This document shows positions 24,187-37,225 of a stretch of 64,000 nt of DNA, piece by piece. Both the position numbers and the translations under genes were made by a program. The notes beneath the pieces are model-generated. The model was not told the DNA's origin, did not search any database, and was given only the letters and a program-made list of their open reading frames with translations. Where the stretch lies: assembly GCA_014607495.2 (NCBI GenBank), contig CP053170.1, positions 7,688,001 through 7,752,000 on the forward strand, written 5' to 3'. This DNA comes from Carposina sasakii (Eukaryota; Arthropoda; Insecta; Lepidoptera; Carposinidae). Position 1 is the stretch's first letter; every line of letters starts with the position of its first letter.

Positions 24187-27100
24187 AAATGTGTGAATTG
24201 GTCATTATACAACGGACATGTGGGAATAGCGCATTGTTAACTAAGGCGGTCTTTATAAGTTATTTCACGTTATTGGTGATTTGTATTCTAAAAGCTATCT
24301 TCTCACTTATCGTACGACAATTTGCGACATTGTCCAATTGGAAATCCTTATATTATTGATTATAATAATATTTTTTGTTATAAGTATGCACTTATTCTAA
24401 TATACCATTTTAGTTAAAATCTTTAGACTTGATTTAAAAAATTAAGACCCTGTCATTGAAATAACAAACACTCTATTTAGATTTTTTATAGAAAAGCATT
24501 CAACAACATTTTAAAAGTGAATCTTACTTCACCATTAGATTAAAATCCAAAGTCAACGGTATGCCAAATACATATGGACTAGGCAAGTACTAGAAATCAT
24601 ATAAGGTCAGCATGGGCATCGTATATGGAAAGACCCTTCCGGCGAACGTCACCAAGCTCAACGTGTTGTAAAAACTACTTTAAAATACCAACAAAAGTAA
24701 TTTAAAACTGGCGATAACAATTAAAGCAGTTTAAAAATAAAAACAGTTAAAACTATAAATATAAAAAATTTCTATATAAAAAACCGCGATAAATAGTTAA
24801 ATATAATTGCAAACTTCGAAAATGTTGGGAACCTTGACCTAGATGAAGTTATACTGGTGTATTACAATAGTGTGGGTATCTATAGGAAAATAATTCATTC
24901 ATAACAACATGACATTGAAAAACTGGTATTAAAATGTTGACTTATGTCATTCACGGAAGAATACTGACAAGATTAAAAGGTTTATTAAAAAATCGCAACC
25001 AATAATCATCAAAATGTTGTTTAAAAAGACTTGTGGTTAGCGTTTGACTCAGGATACAGTTTAGATATCGACATTATTAGCACTGACGTGAAGATTATAA
25101 CCAGACCGTGTTATTACAAAAGAATTTAAATATTGTTGAGATTAAACATTGCTTAAATTTGTCAGATATTCCATACATTTTACTGTCAAATGTCGTTTTT
25201 AAACAATGTCTTAAACGCGGTTTTGTATAACACCGATAGAGACGTTAGTCATACTATTTTCTGTTTTTTTTAACTTGTAAGGTAATTTTGATCGTACTTT
25301 CTCCGTTAATACCTTAAATAATCACATTAGCGTACAGTATACAGCGGTTACATGACCATTTAGTGCCTATAGGCTTGTTAATGATGCTAAAAGTGCTTTA
25401 TGGTGAGACCTCATTTACAGAATCGCAAGAGCTTACGCAATCCCAACCAGCAACCCTGGCGTGATGTACTTAACTGCAGTAGGTGCGTTTTTATGTTACC
25501 TAGTCGTTATTTTATAGCCAATAAAGATCTGTTTTGATGCTTATGTAAATCTTTTGTGGTTTTGTCTTTCAATGGTCATGTTGATTTTAAGTTCTTCAGT
25601 TATTTTACTTTCATCATAAATACATAATACAAGTTTTTTGTCTTAATTACTCGACAGATACCTACGAGAAGTTATTTTTTTAAATTGTACCCAAACTATT
25701 GAAAATAGAAAACCAATTCAGTCATAATGCTAAAACTAAACTACGAGTACTCCTGGCCATTTATAAAAAATATAGGCATCCGATTGTATCTAGACCCTAA
25801 AAATAATCTACCGCAATTTATTTCAAAAGTGATCTTTTTTTATTTTTGGAACCAATCACCGAAATTTAAAATGTCTATATCGAATTATGAAATGCAATCA
25901 TGTGGATCGTGTACAATATCGAGAAGTATCCGATTGTTTTATGCATGGATGATTATTTAAGCTGGTACCAACTTCCTTCCTCCTGTGCTGTCCCTACCTG
26001 GTGTTCATTTCTACCAAATTAAGTATGACAAGGGCTCTTTGCATATGGGTTTGAAGGATGATTTGAATTTTTAAATCTTTTATTCGATATACGGTATATA
26101 GTCATCGTCTACTGCAGGGTTATCAAACATATTTTCTAATTATATGTTTGTGTGTATAAATACATTTTTTTAAATAAGTACTTGGACATTTACATTTGTC
26201 TTTTTTAAAATACTTTATGGGAAAACACGGATTAGGGTCCTGAAAGAAGATAAGGTATAATATGGTTCAATTATTTGCGACAATAACCTAGAGATACATG
26301 CTTGACACTGAGAATAGCCTAACGAAAAACTTTAACAATACAAGTACCTAGTTTTCGTGCCAAAAATATTAGTTCAGCAACTTCCGATTAATATGTTTTT
26401 TCCGCAATTTTTAATGGACTCTATTCATCATTAAAACAATTATATATTCAAAAACATCGAGTGGGTGATCAATGTGATCATATAACTTTACCGTGATTTT
26501 TTGCGGGGGACGCAAACAAGAATTCAATGGTGACACCCACGATACAGAGCCTTGTATAACTTTATATGGCTACGACATTTGCCTTCATAATTGTCGGTTT
26601 AGTTTTAATAGAGCTTTGGATTCTTGGTGATACTATGTCATGTACTGCCTACTTTGTATGCATCTGTTACTAAAACTACTTTTGAAATACAATAGATGAC
26701 TATCATTTTAGTCACTTTGGCTACATTTTTGCTGATAAAGCATAAATACGTAACTTCTCAGATTCCTGGGTTTATTAAAGTTATTACATAGGCTATTAGC
26801 AAAGAAATTCTCAAACCGTGAACATTTTGAAAGCTAAAATAAATATCTAATTTCTTTCTTTCATCCTTTCTCCTTCCCGTTTCTCGATTCTATTTAGACT
26901 TCATAGGAATATAGTTTTCAGGTTCTTACATTTTACAGAAGGTCACTCCAAAACGTTGATTCTATGTGTAAGTAGGTAAATAATTCTGAATGGACATTGG
27001 TCATGCTGAAGATGGCCTCCTTAACAAAAATCTCTACGTAAAAAGCCCTTTTCTTGATACCTAGATCGCTGTCTAGACTTTATAGTTAAATACGACCATA

Positions 27101-27369
27101 TGGTACGGTACACTATAAGTATCAAATGGCATGCCAGGTCCAAAGATTTGAGTCACGACTGTAGAAAACAGAAATTCGTTCCGAATGTCATATTCGAATG
27201 GTCACGAACCGACTTACTGTTAGGATTTTCGGTGTTTATCTTGGTATTTATTTGTCTGCTTAGATGGTTTTCATTTATTCCTATAATATGAGTTAACATT
27301 ATTATATGACTTCTTTCTAATTCTTTCCTCAAATCAAAAAGAGAGTCCACTGCTGTCCATAGACCTAAT
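24187..27369. other. Plain AT-rich intron, no gene seen
   Basis: No splice-flanked open frame of coding composition and no repeat boundary was recognised. Confidence 0.5.
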
Positions 27370-27380
27370 ATGATAAACTG

Positions 27381-27725
27381 CGGTGATAGCCTAGCTAGTG
27401 GTTAAAACGTGCACCTTCCAAGCAGGAGGCGTAAGTTCGATCCCAGTCACGGGCCTGTACCAATGAATTTATTTAATGTACATATTTTAATGTTGCAAAA
27501 TTGTCACTTAGCTCGTGCCTCGGAAAGCACGTAAAACCATTGGTCCTGCGCCTGATCTCTCTCCGGTCGTGTCGGCGTTCCGTCCCATCGGACTGTGACA
27601 GTGAGGGAATAGAGAGTGCATCTGTGTTTGCGCACACACTTGTGCACTATAATATCTCCTGCGTACCTGGCCAATCTCCGTAGAGATTGGTCGCCTTGGC
27701 CGAAATACTGTCGAAGATCATCATC
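27381..27725 (+). mobile_element. Full-length tRNA-derived SINE with target duplication
   Basis: The head (from GCGGTGATAGCCTAGC) contains an A box (TAGCC...AGTGG) and a B box (GTTCGATCC), the internal RNA polymerase III promoter of tRNA genes. The body runs to 'ctgtcgaagatcatc'. An 11-bp direct repeat, atgataaactg, flanks it at 27370-27380 and 27726-27736. Relatives or fragments are at 10505, 30410, 32150, 34060-34515, 46140-46370 and 61440-61640. The tRNA-like head has irregular stems, so this is not a tRNA gene. Confidence 0.9.
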
Positions 27726-28499
27726 ATGATAAACTGATCTGATTTTGTCATTTTACTCACAAACTAAGGTAGAGGCTAAATAACGAACCCATTTAAACAG
27801 TAAAGCAGAAATAGGGCTGGGAATAGATGACGTATATGAGTAGCTACAACAAAAAATATTCCTTATCTTCAACGGATATACATAGTTATTTTAAAACTTC
27901 CACTTCGATTCAATTTGTTTTCATCAATAAGAAGATCTATAAGGTACATAACATTTTCTTAATTAACTGAAACATGTAAAGATCTTTGAATGGAACAAAA
28001 ACATGTTAGGTAACGAATTTGATGGCTCCGACATTGTTTATGGATACAAATATTCATTGTCTACTACGAAGTATCTAAATCACCATAAATATGCATAGAA
28101 AATTCAATAACACATAGGTTTAATTGGTTATAATATTGGAATATGTATTTTTAATGAAGAGATAGAGATACCTATTCTGCAATGTTCATTTTTACATGAT
28201 ATTAGATCTTCTTTGAATAATAATGAATGAATTTGAATATTAATGAAAAGGGAGGAATATTTTCGAAATAAATTTGGCAATAGTAACTAACACGTACAGA
28301 AAAAATTGTCTTAATTAAAACCAAATGTAAGAAAGTCCTGAGCAAAGAAGTTTAATAATGTTTTTCCTGAAAATTTCTACCATAGTGTTTTTGGATTATA
28401 TATTTAATGTAGATCTCAAAGGAAGACAAAACTAGCTTATAATTAGTTCGAAATCCTTTGTCAACACAGTTTAATGTCATTAGCCAAAACACGACGGTT

Positions 28500-28740
28500 T
28501 AACGTTTTAACCGTTAATGTCACCGGTAAAACAAAACGTAACGAATCCGTAATTTTCACAGACAACACTATTAAAAATAAACACTTTACCACTGTAGTTC
28601 GTTTCAAAAATTAGCGTGTTAGTCGTTTTATTTGTAAAGTTCGATTTGTTTCGGCGTTTGCAACGCGGGCGCGCGTGTTCGCTTCGATAGCTGACAGGTG
28701 ACTGGCGCATACGCACCTCGGAACTCATAGCTTAGTTATT
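28500..28740 (-). promoter_or_regulatory. CpG-rich patch, possible promoter or leader
   Basis: About 28640-28710 is CpG-dense (caacgcgggcgcgcgtgttcg). Minus-strand transcription would give a frame starting MSSEVRMRQSP with GTAAAG donors that are phase 1, so it does not join CH2 in frame. It may be a non-coding leader for shot or an unrelated repeat. A motif pair shared with 24122-24185 lies at its low-coordinate end. Confidence 0.25.
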
Positions 28741-29280
28741 AACCTTGCTTACTTAAACCAGTGCGTTTTCGATAATGCGCCAACCTTAAAGCCTACGCTA
28801 TAAAGACCAGTTTTAATGTTGAACGTAGAGATAACTTTGAGTTAAGAGACAGATGGTAAACAGTAAGTTACCCGTGACGGTGTTATAAAAAGTTTAGTAT
28901 TTGTACGTGGGATTTTAATTTGCTATTAATTATATGTAAAGGCAGTTTCCAAGGTGTGTTTACTTGCAAATACTAGTATCTACTAAAATATATTAATTAC
29001 ACTTAATATGCCTCAATTGAATTGCATCTGGTCAAGATAATATAGAATTGGTTTGAAAATCAGCCCGAATTGAAAATTAACAGAGCTTACCTAGATATTA
29101 TTTTATTTTAAGTTTGTATTGCTAAATGATTGGTAGTCTAGTAGGTATGCACGGCCATGTTTGATTGTTGTCATTTTCAGATTTTAAGCTATCTCAAAAT
29201 AAATGTAAATTTACATAAATTAAGCGTGAAAAGAAAAACCCTCTAGTATGCTTCTCTATCTCTATCCTGTATAGATTAAT

Positions 29281-29923
29281 AATGATTTTTGGTCGTCAAC
29301 GTTCCCGAAAACTACGGAATCTCCTCATCATCACGATCATTTTTCTCTATGGAAGCATACCTGGGAAATGTCTGGTTCCCAAGATATTAGGGTCCAAAGT
29401 TAAGTAAATAGACTGCGTTTTTCTGCATAAATGCACATAGTCGCGCGTAGCCTATGTGCGTAGCAAGATTTTTTCACAAGAAATAATTAATATCTGTCTA
29501 TGAAAAAACTAACATAAACACTGGACACTATAAATTTCGCCCGATCAATAATTTTTTTTAATTACATCGTTTCCCAGCAATTTTTTGGCATAAACTTACT
29601 TTATTTGATCTATACAGGTGTAACAAAAAGGGTAGGTATGTTAGGCGAAAAGCTATGTAAATAGCCCACTGTAGAGAACCTATCTATAAAATTTGAGACC
29701 CGAAATCACATGTTTATTTTTCCCGATAGTATGGAGAATTTTTAAATATCTCAGGAATTTTCATACAATCTTGAAAAATAAACATGTGATTTCGAGTCTC
29801 AAATTTTGTGGATAGGTTCTCTATAGTGGGCTATTTACATAGCTTTTCGCTTAACATACCCTTTTTGTTACATCCTGTAGAGTACGTACCCGTCGTTAAG
29901 GGTGGCAACGAAAAAACACCTTG
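29281..29923 (+). mobile_element. 'CAGG'-family MITE interrupted by a foldback MITE
   Basis: Positions 29281-29612 and 29880-29923 together match the 372-bp element at 54534. The interruption falls at 'gatcta|gagtacg', an exact match to the uninterrupted sequence in other copies after removing one TA. Confidence 0.85.
29615..29877. mobile_element. 263-bp foldback MITE with arms of about 115 bp and TA duplication
   Basis: The element begins CAGGTGTAACAAAAAGGG and ends with the near-complement. The two halves pair almost throughout ('tagcccactgtagagaacctat' with 'ataggttctctatagtgggcta', and 'cacatgtttatttttc' with its complement). The host copy supplies an empty-site comparison: TA is single without the insert and double with it. 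The 53807-54066 copy is a close relative, and a half copy is at 52793-52901. Confidence 0.92.
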
Positions 29924-30404
29924 TATAAATATCGTTATCCATTTTTATTGTCTTCAAATAAGTCTTTAAATTGGTATAAAACCACTTTATTCGCCCTTGT
30001 TGCTTAACAAAGAACTAACCCTAGTTTTGTTATGTTATTCTCATTTTTAACTAAAGCTTAAACTGACGCAAACAAATGAAATTAGGACCATAATTAAGTC
30101 ATAACTAGATCATATGCATATTAATTACTGAGCTCCACTGTAGGCAGTTATATGGTTTCTTTAAAGGTATAATGTGTAGGAGGCTTTGATTGTCACACCT
30201 GTTTGTTGTTTCCTACATCATTATCTATTTAAATTAGGTTACTGTTATTCTAGAAAAAAACTATAAGTACCTTGATATAATAGAAAACCGGGAAAATGTT
30301 AAATAAAAGTGAAATTTGGTCTCACTGGTCAGGTGCCTGCCTGACGCCAACCTTGGTCGGCTGTAGATTAGTGACAATTTTAGAACATAACACCTGTAGG
30401 TTCA

Positions 30405-30480
30405 TGAAATAAATTCAGCGGTACAGGCCAGCGACTGTGATCGAACCTACGCTACCGTGCTTTCGATAACAGCAGTGAGT
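30405..30480 (-). repeat. tRNA-SINE head fragment
   Basis: It reads in reverse as the head of the 27.4-kb SINE ('cggtacaggcca...gatcgaacctacgc'). It is followed at 30595-30740 by a piece of the common 'ctaatattataaagaggtaa...tttgtttgtttg' repeat. Confidence 0.65.
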
Positions 30481-31587
30481 ACATCTCGAATAGTTTCGAG
30501 AAAATGGCTTCCAAACAATTTGACACACAATTATTGCTAGGAATAACCGCAGTAAGTACCAAGTTACTGCTGATATTTTATGCATCTTATATATATCTTT
30601 ACTGATATTATAAAGAGGTAAACTTTGATTTGTTTGTTTGTAGTGAATATGCTCTGAAAGTACTAGACCGATTTCGAAAATTCTTTCACCGTTAGAATCC
30701 TTATTGGACCCGGGATGAATATGGTTTTGCAAAATTTCTATTGGGATGGGAACAAACGCGAATTCTATACAAAAAGTTGAAACCGTCTGACGCCCAAAGA
30801 TAAAGGACTAACGTTTTTACTGCTTATATTTGAAACTATTCAAATTGATTCCAATGGTCAAAATACCACAAGTTGCTTATTATTAAAACAGTATCTCTAG
30901 TTACTCCTGTTAAGCTAAGATTTTATAATCATGTAAAATATATGAGCTATTACTACGGTAAACCCTAGACTACGGTAGTACGTAGTCTAGGGTTGCCAAT
31001 CGTTTTGGGGTGTCCTGGATAGTTTTTAAGCATCGTCCTGAGTTTTAGAGTCCTGACACATTCGCTATCGGCAGATTTTCTAAGGGTTCCGACATCAGGT
31101 CCACGCCTAGTGCGACGACGCAAATAAGCGTCAGCGGCACCTCTATACTCGAAACCATAATTTGAGAGACTAGTTTGACAGTTCATTTTGCACAAGTGTT
31201 GTCATGGTCGGGCTAATGCTGTTCGTATCGACATTTTAAAAATACAGATTGGTATTTTACGTATATATTTTTTTTTATTAAAACCATCAAATTGTTAATT
31301 AATTTACAGCGCGAGGTATAATATTACAATACAGTTCAAGAAAATGGTTGTTTGTATTTTTGGCGTTCGTAATATTATTTATTAGCATCACTTTTACGGA
31401 ACGTTTTTGCAATTAGTACAACATTATTTGGTTCCAACATGAGCACTTATTCTTCATTGAAGTTAAAATGAACTATAACATGAAATTTTGTCAATTTACA
31501 CAATTTATACAGTCAAGTCTTATTTGATTATAATAATCATATTGACAATTATCGATATCGATTATAAGGTCACTATTTAATTTCTCT

Positions 31588-31850
31588 ATTGAGGGATCGC
31601 CCACCACCGGGCCCTATACCCTCCGCTGACCCTCGGATCTGCCGACTCATGATCACGAACACAAGGCACTACAGTCGCAACGAGAAGCCAGATCCAAGCA
31701 CCTAGCATGCAACCATAAATACATAGCTGCTAATCCGAAAACCAATTAAAATTTTAATCGACATATGTTTTGCCAACACCCGTGGCATCATCAGGATTAG
31801 TTTTCCATGTTAGTTATATCTACCGAACCAAATATAGATAATTTAATTTC
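31588..31850. mobile_element. Truncated copy of the 63-bp-TIR element
   Basis: It begins TCTATTGAGGGATCGCCCAC and continues in the order of the reverse strand of 38938-39263, through 'taattttaatcgacatatgt', to 'tctaccgaaccaa'. It lacks the second terminal repeat. Confidence 0.8.
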
Positions 31851-33649
31851 TTCTAATTCTGGTAACCCTTCATCTGTCACTTACTTGTCAAATTAGTCTC
31901 TCGAATTATGGTTTTTAGTATAGAACGCCTGTAAGAAGCAAATACGTAGTCGCCGGCACTGAATGTGTTAAAGACCTAGTATGTTTTGAAATTCGCACGC
32001 CACTAACTCCCTCCAATCGTATTGTTACTGGGCTCGCACATGTATGTATAGTTCTGGCTTTTAATCGAAATGTCCTGGTATTTCTTGTTCAAATCCTGGT
32101 TTTCAAAGTTTTGAGATGGCAACCCTAACGTAGTCTGACTGAAAAGCGCATGTCTACACCATTGGGCTATCACCGTTTTCCACCAAAAAATATTACTTAT
32201 TTAAATTAAGTACTGTTCAATGAAGTTTGAGTGATCAAAACTAAATGGCGCCAAATAAATGAATTAATTTATTATGAGTAAAAATACTGTGAGGATTAAT
32301 AAAGAAAATTACAAAAATAATTGTTTACATTGCCTACCAACGTTATTTATATCGTAGGAAATATAATTAAATAAAGGTTTTACAAAATATAGATAGTAAA
32401 CTAATGAATACATATATGTAAGCTTTTTTTTTTCAAACTACAGAAGTACTTATGTATTGTACAGAGACTAAAATTACTTTTATTAAATACTGGTTAAATA
32501 GATAACAGAAAGTTCGAAATATAGAAAATATAAAATATACAGTAACGCCATCTGTTGATTTTGCAAAGCGTTACTAAGCGAACGACGCGAACCTCTTGGT
32601 TTGCTAAATACAGCGCCATCTTTATTTAGGTACTGTAAGCAAGCTGGAAGCTGTATTTTTATTTGCGACTTTTCTGACAACTTACCATAATAGTCTGCCA
32701 GACGTTCGCATGTAGAAATAAAACATTTAGTAAAATTACAATACTAAACGACCATAAGTTTGGTTATCTTAATATTTGACCACATATAAGCACCTGGTCA
32801 AATTCATGTCTGTTTACTAAGAAATCTGAATTTAAATCAGAGGATCTATAAATAAACAGTAATATCAAGATATAAAATGCAAATAGACAGGAATAAATCA
32901 ATAAATTGATCATGCAAATTGTTTCTGCATCAACCTCGTTACATTTTATGTTTATGACTTTACGATCTTTGTTTATAGCTTTGAGATGTCCTTTGGATAA
33001 TCTCTATAGGATAGCTAGACATATAGGTACACAGATATTGTCTGTTATATTCAGCAAATCAATATTTTGCCTTCTATATTGATCTAAATTGTCTTACCAT
33101 TTCGAAAATCTGATTGTCGATAATTACCTACATTATTAAAATTTGTTTTTTTTAGTTCTTATCGTTCTCAGTTAAATTAACTATTGTACAAATATAGCTT
33201 ATATAGCCACCTATTTAGAATTAAGATTAGATTTAAGATCAGATAAAATTATGATAAATTATTTTGATAATGTAAATAATGGAATGTATGTTGGTAGGTA
33301 CTTACATAATATATTTATTTTTGCATTGTATGCTAATAAGAAACAAAATCACAATAATGATAACTTATGTAGCGGCTATTCGTAAAATTAATTGCAATTT
33401 AAAAAATTTAAAGTTGTTGCGCAATGCAACCAAATGGAAAGGGAGAATAATTTGTGGGGAAATAAAAACCATTCCTGTATGAACTTACTTAAAGGGTAGA
33501 AAAACGGAAAAGATAACATGTGCTTTACAGACTCATCCTTACTGGAGATCAGAAATCAGAATTGGAGCTCCCAGAGACATAATTCCACGAATGATAGAAG
33601 GTTTGTTAGAAGAAATATCTTGTTCGTGACAACCCCGCACAATATACTA

Positions 33650-33873
33650 TAAACCACCGTACCACCCCATATCTGCCCGTGGTATCGTACGAAGCGATTA
33701 AGGGTTTCCGGGAGGCAGGCAGCAGCGCCTCCCGTGTTGACAACATAGTCCAAAATACAAACTGCGGTCACCAACCCGCCTGCCCTTGGGCAAACACCCC
33801 TCATGGCAGTCTTGTGTCGTGCCCTGGGGGAGGCCTACGTCCAGCAGTGGACTACAATAGGCTGATGATGATA
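33650..33873 (+). mobile_element. (GAT)n-tailed SINE-like element, 5' shortened
   Basis: It runs from 'gtaccaccccatatctgccc' to 'caataggctgatgatgat', collinear with 6470-6702 but lacking the GGCCGCGTGG start. Confidence 0.8.
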
Positions 33874-34059
33874 AACCATCAACATCATCATCGCCCTGCC
33901 TTTATCCCATTATTTATGAGGTCGGTGCAATATGGTTTCATCCATTACTCATATTACTAAGGATTTAGCGTTTAGGTCGGCTGCCTGCCTGGGAGCCAAC
34001 CCTGCTGGGGTATAGCTATTGATATAGCCTGAAGCCAGTTACTAAGTGAAGCCGATCCG

Positions 34060-34515
34060 TACATGAAATAGTCAATGGTACAGTCCCGTGACTGGGATCG
34101 AACCTACGCCATCCGACTGGAAGGCGCAAATCTTAACCATCGGGCTATCACTAATCAGCGTGAGCCAACTGTATAAAATATGATGTTCTCCGACCGTACT
34201 TCGGCCAAGGCGGCCAATGTCTACGGAGATTAGGCAGGAGATATTATAGTGCAGAAGTGTGTGCGCAAACACAGATGCACTCTCTATTCCGTTACTCTCA
34301 TAGTCCCATGGGACGGAAAGCCGACACGACCGGAGAGAGATCAGGCGCAGGACCAACGGTTTTACGTGCTTTTCGAGACACGTGCTAAGTGACAATTTTA
34401 CAACATTAAAATCTGTACATGAAATAAATTCATTGGTACAGGCCCGTGACTGGGATCGAACTTACGCCTCCCGCTTGGAAGGTCTTAACCACTGGGCTAT
34501 GACCGCTTTTGTAAA
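34060..34515 (-). mobile_element. tRNA-SINE copy with a second partial head
   Basis: The minus-strand head is at 34510-34430 and the body runs to about 34190. A second head-like segment lies at 34155-34075. Two copies, or a duplication of the head, are the simplest readings. Inserts 'ctgcctgcctgggagccaaccc' at 33985 belong to the same family's far end. Confidence 0.8.
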
Positions 34516-35255
34516 ATATAGGCGAACTATAAAGAGGTAGAGGAAGAAAAAAGGTATTCATACAGTTCAAACAAGAAATCCATGACACAATCAGAATCTT
34601 GCCCAATAATTTCGAAAAGCTCGAAGGATAAAAGGCTCGATATTACTCATAGAAAGTTATCAAAAGCAGCAGAGGTGTACAGTGGGCGAAGCCATCTGGT
34701 TCTTGGCCTTGGACCGTCCTACGTGTAGGCCCTACGTATAGGTCACTCGGTCGAATGCTGTCAAACGGAATGCACCGAGTGCATAACAAACATGCCATGT
34801 AAGGGTAGTGGATTGTGCAAAAGTTTTTATAAAAGCTTGTGTCTTGAAATATTATAAAGTTCATTTTTTTTACCTAAATCTGGATTATCTGTATATTATG
34901 TAATGGCCGAGATTATTGTATCAACTAAACATACAGTAAGTTCTTGATATTATATTACACTTTCTTGATATATAGGTACTTATCAGTTTATAAGAAAGAA
35001 AATTTTAATAGTAGGTAGGTTGGTTAGATTAGATATCAACGAATAAATTATTCTTATATGTATTACTCTCATTAAATTTCCATACATAAAGACACGGCTG
35101 TGTTTCCGAGATGGGGTAGTCAGAGCTGCAAGATCACATAGGAGATGGCACGGCCACATTTAGCATAGAGGGGGGGACAGATGTAAAATATGACCATACT
35201 AGTTTCGTATACCTATAGTTATTTATTTTTTTATTAATATAAAAAAAACTACGAA

Positions 35256-35448
35256 CCGCCCCCTTATTACCTAACTATCAAAAGCAAAGCGATAGCAAAA
35301 ATTGTACAAAAATCGCTGATTGCTTGTCAAATTCGTATTACGTAAAATGAATTTCAAAGGAACATTGACATTTCATGGCGAATATTGTACAATTTTCGCT
35401 ATGGCTTTGCTTCGGCTTTGCTATTGCTTTTACTTAATCAAGGGGCGG
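35256..35448. mobile_element. 193-bp foldback MITE
   Basis: The left arm has 'ccgcccccttatta...aaagcaaagcgatagcaaaaattgtacaa', and the right arm is its imperfect complement ending 'taatcaaggggcgg'. It is non-coding; a single copy was seen in this window. Confidence 0.65.
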
Positions 35449-36157
35449 AAAACCTAAACCAAAGATGCAAGTAATTAATTAGCCAGAAGTTACCAAACAT
35501 GAAATCATCATATTATATTCAAACCAACTTATAGCAGGTACTACAAATAATAATAGTATCAACCGCGTCTACTAGATGGCGCTAGATGTATTTTTTCTAT
35601 TTGTTTTATTAAAGTTCCCATTTTTTAAAAATAACTGTTAACACATAGAAAATAATAACTTAAGTATTTAATGGGTGAATGAAAATACAATAAAATAAAT
35701 TGAACGAATTTAACAAATAATGGTTGAGTAGAAATATTAAGTATATACTAGCAAAAATTCATTTCGGGACACCAACCAACAAAAATTTGACCTCAAAGTC
35801 ATCGACCATACTCCAAAATGGCGGGTCAAACACAACATATTAATTTATTTAGGTATTAGAACGCAGCTCCGCAGGTCATCAACCTCCGACCCGAGTGTGC
35901 GCAAGCTTCTGAGGTTGCTCTCGAAGGTTGCCAATAGGATGTCTTTGTAACCGGAAGTTGGTTAGAAAACAATAGTTTTTACTCGGCTCTACATATGAAG
36001 CTAAATGACTTAAGTACCTAGATACCTTAAAAGTATTCTCCAGGATTTAGGGATTATTTTAAAGGAAATAGGAAATAAGGAATAAGTAAATAGCTTCTAA
36101 CTTACGCAAGAAATAACTTTAATGATTTCTATCTATAACTGTCTTCTATAGATAACT

Positions 36158-36385
36158 AGTGAACGCCAGCGACATCGTCCGCGTGGACTGCAGGAATAAC
36201 AAAATGTCGAAATTATCCGAGATAAAAATATTTTCCCGGGATAAAAAGTAGCTTATGTGTTAATCCAGGGTGTCAGCTAACTCCATACCAAATTTGATTA
36301 AAATCGCTCGAGCCGTTTTTACGTGAAAGAGTAACAAACATCCATCCATACAAACTTTCGCGTTTATAATATTCATAGTAGGATA
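36158..36385 (+). repeat. Copy of the 'ctagtggacg...gataaaaagtagc' repeat
   Basis: One of the better preserved copies: 'actagtgaacgccagcgac', 'ccgcgtggactgcaggaa', 'cccgggataaaaagtagc', 'tttcgcgtttataatatt'. Confidence 0.75.
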
Positions 36386-36429
36386 TACATACTCGTAGTA
36401 TGTTATGTGTACCTACAATAAAGAATGTA

Positions 36430-36585
36430 TCGCAGCTTTCATACTATAGGGGCAAAGCTCGAAAAACAATGAGTATTGGGAAAACGCGTTCAAGATGTAG
36501 CCGTGTTGATTTTGTGCCCAAATATTACAAAAACTCGAAATCACAAAATATTTCGAGATGTGCCCCTATAGTATGAAAGCTGCGG
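36430..36585. mobile_element. 156-bp MITE with 36-bp inverted repeats and TA duplication
   Basis: It begins CGCAGCTTTCATACTATAGG and ends with the complement (cctatagtatgaaagctgcg); TA lies directly outside each end. The interior is unique and non-coding. Confidence 0.85.
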
Positions 36586-36684
36586 TATTATCTCATTGCA
36601 GATTAACGTTCACATATTGATGTATGAGTTGCAACATATCGTTCAGCTCACTCGGTAATGAGTTACAAAGTGCATCAAGCCTTT

Positions 36685-36832
36685 GCAGCTTTAGGCATGC
36701 CACAAGACTGCCATTAATTGACATATTGTGGTAACCGCTTGTTGGACTCAACACATTTCTTAATCGCCTCGTACGATACCCACGGGCAGATATGGGGTGG
36801 TAGGAATTCTACTCTGCCGGCACCACGCGGCA
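36685..36832 (-). repeat. Degraded (GAT)n-tailed SINE-like copy
   Basis: It retains the 5' half in reverse, ending '...tctactctgccggcaccacgcgg' at the family start. Repeat material of the 8770-8910 type follows at 36836-36965. Confidence 0.7.
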
Positions 36833-37042
36833 GTTTTCACCAGTTAGTCTATTAAGTCCCACGTGGGTAAGCGATGAGCGTATCGTCGCTTTTCGGGTTC
36901 AAATAAAAAACTATCTAGCGACCGGTAAGGAATCCAATAGGAAATATTTCCGTGTCAGTTTGAATATATATTTTGAGCTATTTAGCGTCAGAGCCTCGTC
37001 CGATTAATAGCAGCACCACGGGCAGGTGAGGTAACGTCTTTT

Positions 37043-37225
37043 GGGCGTTTTTCCACTAGACGACACGACCACGGCTTTTCGTCTTCTAGTATAGGGCCTT
37101 GTCGTGGTCGTGTCGTCTGGTGGAAAAACGAGCCATACTATTTAATACATTTTTGCTTTCGAATAACCCGTGGTTATGTCGTCGTGGTCGTATCGTGGCC
37201 GTGTCGTCTAGTGGAAACACGCTCA
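37043..37225. mobile_element. Foldback element with three copies of its terminal repeat
   Basis: The terminal motif 'cgtttttccactagacgaca' plus 'cgaccacgg' occurs at 37046, in reverse complement at 37103-37130 and again in reverse at 37187-37220. This suggests a 91-bp palindromic element beside a second partial copy. Confidence 0.75.

Noticed and set aside
34643..34864. 73-codon minus ORF with 'LLCTRCIPFDSIRPSDLYVG'
   Set aside because: No domain, no splice context and AT-rich flanks; likely chance or part of a decayed repeat.
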